From an uncultured Rubrobacteraceae bacterium (GTDB taxonomy: Bacteria; Actinomycetota; Rubrobacteria; Rubrobacterales; Rubrobacteraceae): a DNA stretch of 52,412 nucleotides. The notes below the pieces were generated by a model. It was not told the origin of the DNA and searched no databases. It worked only from the letters and a program-made list of their open reading frames with translations. Of this stretch, positions 47,573 through 52,412 are shown in pieces. The DNA lies in the NCBI GenBank assembly GCA_902806065.1, contig CADCVE010000009.1, forward strand, positions 1-52,412, written 5' to 3'. Numbering within the stretch: the stretch's first letter is position 1; every line of letters starts with the position of its first letter. The position numbers were made by a program, and so were the translations under genes.

Positions 47573-48964
47573 TTAGTAGGCGCCCTGGTGGCGCAGTACG
47601 GCGCTGACGGTCTTGAGGATTATCTTGATGTCCAGGGAAAGGGACCAGTTCTCGATATAGTAGAGGTCCAGGCGGACCATGTCTTCGAAGGAGAGGTCGC
47701 TGCGGCCGCTCGTCTGCCAGTATCCGGTGATGCCGGGGATGGCCGCGAGGCGCTTTTTGTGTAGCTCGCCCATGCGCTCGAAGTCTCTCAGGGGCAAGGG
47801 TCTGGGGCCGACGAGGCTCATCTCGCCCAGGAGGACGTTTATGAGCTGTGGTAGCTCGTCTATGCTCCAACGTCTGATGAATTGGCCGATCGGGGTAATG
47901 CGCGGGTCGTTCTTTATCTTGAAGATCACACCGCCCTCGGCCTCGTTTCTGGCTTCGAGCTCTGCCTGGCGCCTCTCGGCGTCCTGGTACATCGAACGGA
48001 ACTTGTAGCACAGAAAGATTTTCTCATCCGCACCAACACGCTTCTGTTTAAAGAAGACCGGCCCCGGAGAGGTCAGCTTTATCAGGGTGACGACCGTGAG
48101 GAGCAATGGAGAGAGCAGGGCCAGACCGGAGAGCGAGCCCACAACGTCCAGCAGACGCTTCAGGCTCCTCTGGGTGTTGTCCAACCTGGGATAGCCGACC
48201 TCGAAGAGGGGCACGCCCACGTACTCGGAGAAGACGGGCTTGCTCTTCATGAGGGTAACGGCCCCCGGGACGACCCTGAGCTTCACTTTACGCAGTCGTA
48301 TGGAGCGGAGCAGGTCCAGGAACTCCTCGTCCGCAAGCCGTTCGGCCCCGATCAGGATGACGTTGCGAACCTCGGTCTCGTCGAGCATCTCCCTTATGCG
48401 CGGTAGATCCACGTTTCCATCGGAGAGGTCCAGTGCTCCGACGAGCTTGTAGGCCGAAGGAGACGCGTCGAGGGCACGGATCAAACGCTCCCGGTCCCCC
48501 TTCTCCCCGATTACGAGCGTCGGAATCCGGAACGAACCGCGACGGTAGATCCACTCTATCCCCTGCTCGTAGAGGAGCCTCAAAGTACCACTCACCACGA
48601 GCGCAACGAGCGCGGAGAGCAGGACTCCGCCCAGCCCGAACCCACTCCCCGGATAGACCACCGACCCGACGACGAGTAGCCCCGCCCACCACAGCACCGC
48701 CCCCAAAAGCGCCCCGGGATCGCGCCTCCCGGCCGCCCTATCGTAGAGGTCGTGGGCTGCGAAGAGGGCCAACCCCACCACGAGCACGACCGGCAGGTAG
48801 CTCACTACCTCCTGTTCGGTCCCCATGAAGTACGCCGACGCGAGGACACCCGAAGACAGCGCTGTGGCATCGACGAGCACCAGTACCACCACGCTCAACA
48901 ACCGCCGGAAGGCGTGGAAGCTAAAGATCGTCCTCGCGACTCCCCTCACAACTTCGCACTCCAA
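47573..48964 (-). CDS. Polyprenyl glycosylphosphotransferase (WbaP/EpsE type)
   Basis: 463 residues. Five membrane helices (about 20-140), then a central nucleotide-binding-like domain (FRIPTLVIGEKGDRERLIRAL). The C-terminal bacterial sugar transferase begins with KRLLDVVGSLSGLALLSPLLL near 275. Catalytic motifs are KQKRVGADEKIFLCYKFRSM near 320, IRRWSIDELPQLINVLLGEMSLVGPRP (as WSIDELPQLINVL and MSLVGPRP) near 370, and GITGYWQTSGRSDLSFEDMV. It transfers a sugar-1-phosphate to undecaprenyl phosphate and so starts exopolysaccharide repeat-unit assembly. Confidence 0.93.
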   Translation of the reverse strand: MECEVVRGVARTIFSFHAFRRLLSVVVLVLVDATALSSGVLASAYFMGTEQEVVSYLPVVLVVGLALFAAHDLYDRAAGRRDPGALLGAVLWWAGLLVVGSVVYPGSGFGLGGVLLSALVALVVSGTLRLLYEQGIEWIYRRGSFRIPTLVIGEKGDRERLIRALDASPSAYKLVGALDLSDGNVDLPRIREMLDETEVRNVILIGAERLADEEFLDLLRSIRLRKVKLRVVPGAVTLMKSKPVFSEYVGVPLFEVGYPRLDNTQRSLKRLLDVVGSLSGLALLSPLLLTVVTLIKLTSPGPVFFKQKRVGADEKIFLCYKFRSMYQDAERRQAELEARNEAEGGVIFKIKNDPRITPIGQFIRRWSIDELPQLINVLLGEMSLVGPRPLPLRDFERMGELHKKRLAAIPGITGYWQTSGRSDLSFEDMVRLDLYYIENWSLSLDIKIILKTVSAVLRHQGAY

Positions 48965-49037
48965 AAGATCGAAAACATTTCAGAGAGGCAGTATACAAGA
49001 GGCCCCAGGATACCCGCCCCCCGACCATCTCGTCTCT

Positions 49038-50189
49038 CTACCAACTGCCCCGGGCGTAAGTCCCGTCTGGAATGCTCCACCCTTCCGGATAGACGAGGTA
49101 GACGACCCCACCAGATCCCGAAAACCAGGCCCGGGAGAACTCATTGCGGCGGTAGACGCGGCGGACCCGGGAATCGTCGCCGCCAGCCGGCTCGTTGACC
49201 ACAACGTTTCCCAAAGCGTCGAAGCCCCGGACCACCAACAAATGTCCGTTGCTCGAAGGCAGCGGAGCCCCCGTGAGTTGCGTCTCGCTATCCCGGTTGT
49301 CCCACTTTATGCTCGCGATGACGGGCACTCCGGAGGCGACCCACCGCTCGACCTGCCCCAGCGAGCTAAAGCGGTTGACCGAGGCCACGAGCCCAAAGGA
49401 AGAGGCGTAGGCCGTGTTGAACGGCCAGTTGCCGGTCCCCTCATAAACAGCATCGTAGGTCCCCCGCACCACCGTAGGTACGGGCTGGTCCAGCTTGCCT
49501 TCGCCGGTCTTACCCGCCCAGTAAGCCATCACCATCGAGAGGGAAACTGGGCTACACCACGCCTCACCTCCATCCGGATAAACCATCTGCGAGCGCACTG
49601 GCACTTCGAGTTCCCGCCCCCAAGAGCCCACATGCGCCTGTATACAGAGGTCCTCCCCGTGACGGCGAGAATCTGAGACCGTTACGAAGACACGCCGCAC
49701 CTCCGGAGAAACGCACCACTCCTCCGTAAAGAATGTAAGCCGGTACCGGTAAGCATCAGCGCAAACCGGTCCGATGCTCTCTACAGTGTCGGTCGACACT
49801 CGCCATCCTCCAGACTCCTGTCCCTTCACGCTGTGACGCTTTATGCTCTCCGTCCCCGAAGCCCAGATGCCCATGTCGAACCAGTTCGTCCACACATCAC
49901 CAGAACGCACGCACACCTCCAGCCCTAACCACGTCACGGCCGGCGTCTTCACGTTCCAGGAGGGTAGCAGCGTATCGAACCTTGTCGAAGTCTCATACAC
50001 CGGCGAGGTCAACGAACCCCGATGATACCCTACGCCGGTGACGGTACGCGGAGCTTTCGGCGTGGAGATGAGCCTCACCTCACCAGTCCCTTCAGCCCTC
50101 TCATAAACAACGACGCTATCCTTCTCCCCCGCCGAGAGCGCTGTATAAGTATCGTGCCGGTCAAAGTATATGTAGGAGTCGTTTACCAT
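49038..50189 (-). CDS. Cysteine peptidase of the C39-like (Peptidase_C39_2) family
   Basis: 383 residues. The N-terminal 190 residues are beta-rich, with no recognised domain. The catalytic part has VPVRSQMVYPDGGEAWCSPVSLSMVMAYW with the nucleophile Cys near residue 212, and GHLLVVRGFDALGNVVVNEPAG with catalytic His and Asn/Asp near 320. This is the papain-like fold of the C39-like proteins, often used for extracellular processing. No signal peptide was seen at this start. It lies among exopolysaccharide genes; a role in processing a surface protein is inference. Confidence 0.8.
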   Translation of the reverse strand: MVNDSYIYFDRHDTYTALSAGEKDSVVVYERAEGTGEVRLISTPKAPRTVTGVGYHRGSLTSPVYETSTRFDTLLPSWNVKTPAVTWLGLEVCVRSGDVWTNWFDMGIWASGTESIKRHSVKGQESGGWRVSTDTVESIGPVCADAYRYRLTFFTEEWCVSPEVRRVFVTVSDSRRHGEDLCIQAHVGSWGRELEVPVRSQMVYPDGGEAWCSPVSLSMVMAYWAGKTGEGKLDQPVPTVVRGTYDAVYEGTGNWPFNTAYASSFGLVASVNRFSSLGQVERWVASGVPVIASIKWDNRDSETQLTGAPLPSSNGHLLVVRGFDALGNVVVNEPAGGDDSRVRRVYRRNEFSRAWFSGSGGVVYLVYPEGWSIPDGTYARGSW

Positions 50190-50285
50190 CCTAGAGTCCT
50201 GTGAACAGATAGGACTGCCACCGTCGCCGCGATAACGAGACCAACCGCGTGTTCCTCGATAATCAAGGTTCTTTGTAATGAGATT

Positions 50286-51086
50286 CTACGATCTCCGATG
50301 CGCTCTCATCTCCCGGTTCAGGCGTTGTTTCAGCACCCGCACCAGGAAGAGTGGGTTGCCGATCACGTAACGCCGCCACAACCTTCGAGGCTCAATAAAG
50401 AGCCGGGCCAACCACTCAAAGCCGTTATCCGTCAATATACGCGGGCCTCTTTCGAGTTCTCCGGAGACGTAATCAAAGACCGCGCCGCCGGTAAGAGCGA
50501 CGCTGGCGTTTATGTGGTCCCAGTTGCGTGCCAACCAGCGCTCTTGCAGCGGCATGCCGAAGCCGACGAGCAATATGTCGGGTCTCGCGGCGTTGATCTC
50601 CCGCAGCACCGCCTCGTTCTCGGGGGACTCCGAAGCCTGATCGAAGTAGCCGTGGTGAACTCCGGCTACCTTCAACCCCGGATGCTTTATCAGGAGATGA
50701 CCGGCGGCTTTCTCCGCGACGCCGGGCCGGGCGCCAAGGAGGAAGACAGAGAGCCCCTCCTCCTCGGCAAAGGCCGCGAGCTGCCAGGCCCAATCAGCGT
50801 AGGTGATGCGTTTCGGGAGACGAGCCCCAAGGATGCGTGCGCCGAGCACGACACCCGCCCCGTCGCAGAAGACCACCGGGGCGGCGTTGAAGAAGGCGCG
50901 CAGCTCCGGGTCGTGGTAACAGAGGTTCAAACCGTGGACGTTCTGGTGCAGGACAAGGGCATGCTCCCTCTCACGCACGATGTCCAGTATCCTCGCGTGC
51001 AACTCCGCGACGGTCAGAGGATCCACCCCAACCCCAAGTACGTTCACGCGCTCATCGGCGGGGCGCTGCTTCGTGATACGTTCCAT
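50286..51086 (-). CDS. WecG/TagA/CpsF-family glycosyltransferase (GT26)
   Basis: 266 residues. Signatures are NVLGVGVDPLTVAEL near residue 15, VHGLNLCYHDPELRAFFNAAPVVFCDGAGVVLGA in pattern (VHGLNLCYHDPEL then VFCDGAGVVLG) near 50-80, VFLLGARPGVAEKAA near 113, and LLVGFGMPLQERWLARNW near 172. The enzyme adds a sugar such as ManNAc(A) to a lipid-linked GlcNAc in wall or capsule polymer synthesis. It starts seven bases after the next upstream glycosyltransferase gene, so the two are an operon. Confidence 0.93.
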   Translation of the reverse strand: MERITKQRPADERVNVLGVGVDPLTVAELHARILDIVREREHALVLHQNVHGLNLCYHDPELRAFFNAAPVVFCDGAGVVLGARILGARLPKRITYADWAWQLAAFAEEEGLSVFLLGARPGVAEKAAGHLLIKHPGLKVAGVHHGYFDQASESPENEAVLREINAARPDILLVGFGMPLQERWLARNWDHINASVALTGGAVFDYVSGELERGPRILTDNGFEWLARLFIEPRRLWRRYVIGNPLFLVRVLKQRLNREMRAHRRS

Positions 51087-51093
51087 TAGTCTC

Positions 51094-52263
51094 CTATAGC
51101 TTCCGCCGGATCGCTTTCTCTATGTCCGCGAAGCGCGCATCCCAGGAGTTCTCCCGGGCGAGCTCTATCCTGGCACGCACCTTCTCGTCCGTCTCGCGTC
51201 GGGGAAGACCGCGCAAGACCTCCGCCAGGCCCTCGGCGTCCTCCGCGAGGTAGACATGTTCCCCGAAGCGTTCCAGTTCCGGCAGCGGGGTCGCGACAAC
51301 CGGTATCCCTGTCGCCAGACACTCGTAGATTTTGGCCGGAGAGATACCCCTGGTGAGCGCGTTGATCCGGTAAGGGATGATAAACGCGTCGGTCCCAGCC
51401 AGGGCCGCTGGCAAGTCCGCGTGCGAGGCTTCCCCCCGGTAGTCCACTCCGGGCCAGGTCAAGAGCCCCTCCTCCACCCGGCCAAGCCCACCGACCAACC
51501 GGACCTCGAATCCCCTCTCAACAAGGCCCTTTACTATCGAGAAGTCCACCCGCTCCTCGCTCAGGTGCCCGAAGAAGCAAACAGTGCGCACCGGCCCGCC
51601 GGATCGCGCTCCTTGCAGCGCAGCGAAGTGCTCGTAGTCTACCCCGGGGCCGCTGAGGAAGGCGTCCAGTCTCGTGTGGCGCACTTTGTCCAACAGGAAC
51701 GCCGACGTGCAGGAGACGAGATCCGCCTTCTCCAGTAGCTCGCGCTCGGTGCGCCTTACGTCGGGAGGTATTCCGGGGAAACCCTCGTAGTTCTCCGAGC
51801 AGTCATACACCACCAGACGAGGCTTCGACTCCGCAAGGAGATCCAGGGTCGTCCTCGTCGGTGGGTACGCTATCATCACCGGCGATACACCTCTCGTAAG
51901 CTGACGGAGGTCCCGGACGACGCGCGGCACGAGAAGCCGGCGGTTGACGCGGCGAAAGCCCCCCCACGTAGGCGGAGCCACGAGCGGCGAATACACGGTG
52001 AGGTTGGGAGGCATGTCGTCTGGCGTCTCACTGTCTGGCGTCTCGCCGCCGGATGCCTTGCGTTTCTTATTCGCCTGGAGGCGGCAGAGTACTTTGCGGA
52101 GGGTGCCGGGGTCGGGGGAGGGGTTGCGCAGGCCCGTGGTCTCGACGAAGACCGTCGGGTATCCGGCCCTGGCGAAGAGGGTGGCGAGGATCTGGTGTCG
52201 TTGCCACAGAAAGTCCCACCGGATGCCGGAGAGAATAACCACCGGTGGTCTATCGTCTCCCAT
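51094..52263 (-). CDS. Glycosyltransferase (GT-B fold, GT4-like)
   Basis: 389 residues from an ATG at 52263, near a stop of the upstream gene (TGA-AT-ATG). The N-terminal part has VVILSGIRWDFLWQRHQILA near residue 8; the C-terminal domain has TVCFFGHLSEERVDFSIVKGL near 215, YRGEASHADLPAALAGTDAFIIPY near 268, and SPAKIYECLATGIPVVATPLPELE (near 300), the sugar-nucleotide-binding E-x7-E region of GT4-type enzymes. It adds a sugar in the exopolysaccharide path. The donor and linkage are unknown. Confidence 0.85.
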   Translation of the reverse strand: MGDDRPPVVILSGIRWDFLWQRHQILATLFARAGYPTVFVETTGLRNPSPDPGTLRKVLCRLQANKKRKASGGETPDSETPDDMPPNLTVYSPLVAPPTWGGFRRVNRRLLVPRVVRDLRQLTRGVSPVMIAYPPTRTTLDLLAESKPRLVVYDCSENYEGFPGIPPDVRRTERELLEKADLVSCTSAFLLDKVRHTRLDAFLSGPGVDYEHFAALQGARSGGPVRTVCFFGHLSEERVDFSIVKGLVERGFEVRLVGGLGRVEEGLLTWPGVDYRGEASHADLPAALAGTDAFIIPYRINALTRGISPAKIYECLATGIPVVATPLPELERFGEHVYLAEDAEGLAEVLRGLPRRETDEKVRARIELARENSWDARFADIEKAIRRKL

Positions 52264-52265
52264 AT

Positions 52266-52412
52266 TCACAAAGTTCCTATTCCCTCTAGCGCGGGAACGC
52301 TCCACGGATACCCGTAGCGGGCCAACAAGGGAAAGGTCAGCAAGGATACCAACCGCGCATCGGCCGGCTTGATACCGGGGACCCACTCTTTGTCCGGCTT
52401 TATCTCCACCGT
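52266..52412 (-). CDS. C-terminal end of a gene running off the right edge
   Basis: A minus-strand frame open from the window edge to TGA at 52268-52266, giving 48 residues that include KPDKEWVPGIKPADARLVSL, then LLTFPLLARYGYPWSVPALE and a short tail. The stop is two bases before the glycosyltransferase ATG, the usual spacing of genes in one operon. I do not recognise a family in this fragment; a polysaccharide gene is likely from position. Confidence 0.5.
   Translation of the reverse strand, partial: TVEIKPDKEWVPGIKPADARLVSLLTFPLLARYGYPWSVPALEGIGTL

Noticed and set aside
1-52412. CRISPR array or ribosomal RNA
   Set aside because: No regularly spaced 25-40-base repeats with unique spacers and no rRNA sequence were found on reading through; the only regular arrays are the 11-bp SARP-type repeats and the GGGAC boxes.

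Overview
The window reads as chromosomal DNA of a high-GC Gram-positive bacterium, most likely a Rubrobacter-like actinobacterium. The evidence is a GC-rich sequence with many GTG and TTG starts, flavin-dependent thymidylate synthase (ThyX), an AfsR/SARP-type regulator, two primary-type sigma factors, a GH15 glucoamylase-type enzyme, a class II photolyase and a small surface protein with an LPxTG-like tail. The genus is an inference from gene content; no marker was aligned.

Layout. 1-600: the start of an IS630-family transposase cut by the window edge, two hairpins and a 3' remnant resembling a pilin. 0.6-9.6 kb: housekeeping and small metabolic genes (IclR regulator, cinA and yqeK with overlapping divergent -10 elements, a YdjM-like membrane hydrolase, DUF1990, dut, metG, rhodanese, two DUF1622 membrane proteins, a two-domain VOC protein). 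9.8-17.7 kb: FAD disulfide oxidoreductase plus TVP38-type membrane protein, GH15 enzyme, a 5'-truncated second FAD oxidoreductase, an OmpR-type two-component pair, and a methyltransferase with no visible start codon. 17.7-23.2 kb: thyX, a sigma-70 factor preceded by two small zinc-ribbon paralogues and an annealase-like protein, then two STAS-domain signalling proteins. 23.3-27.8 kb: a manganese (yybP-ykoY) riboswitch before a TerC-family gene, a GNAT, an HD phosphohydrolase, tRNA-Lys, a small LPKSG-anchored protein and tRNA-Ser.

27.9-32.9 kb is the most striking part. A SARP regulator gene is followed 25 bases later by four ATTCAT repeats on the minus strand at an exact 11-bp period, next to a -10-like hexamer. 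Downstream on the same strand lie a possible small gene and a tight operon: a GH19 endolysin-like enzyme without signal peptide, a 16-residue-repeat protein ending in a two-helix membrane hairpin, and a patatin-like phospholipase. This looks like a regulated host lysis or envelope-attack module outside any recognisable prophage.

33.2-42.6 kb: a UbiA prenyltransferase with a NarL-type two-component pair, endonuclease III and a second sigma factor separated by four GGGAC boxes, class II photolyase, glutaryl-CoA-dehydrogenase-like enzyme, an AT-rich TPR protein of probable foreign origin, and a sulfite-oxidase-fold protein. 42.7-52.4 kb: a secreted prodomain-like protein, then an exopolysaccharide region with UDP-glucose dehydrogenase, UDP-xylose synthase and a 4-epimerase in one operon, a sulfotransferase, an initiating polyprenyl-phosphate sugar transferase, a C39-like peptidase, a WecG/TagA glycosyltransferase, another glycosyltransferase, and the end of one more gene running off the right edge.
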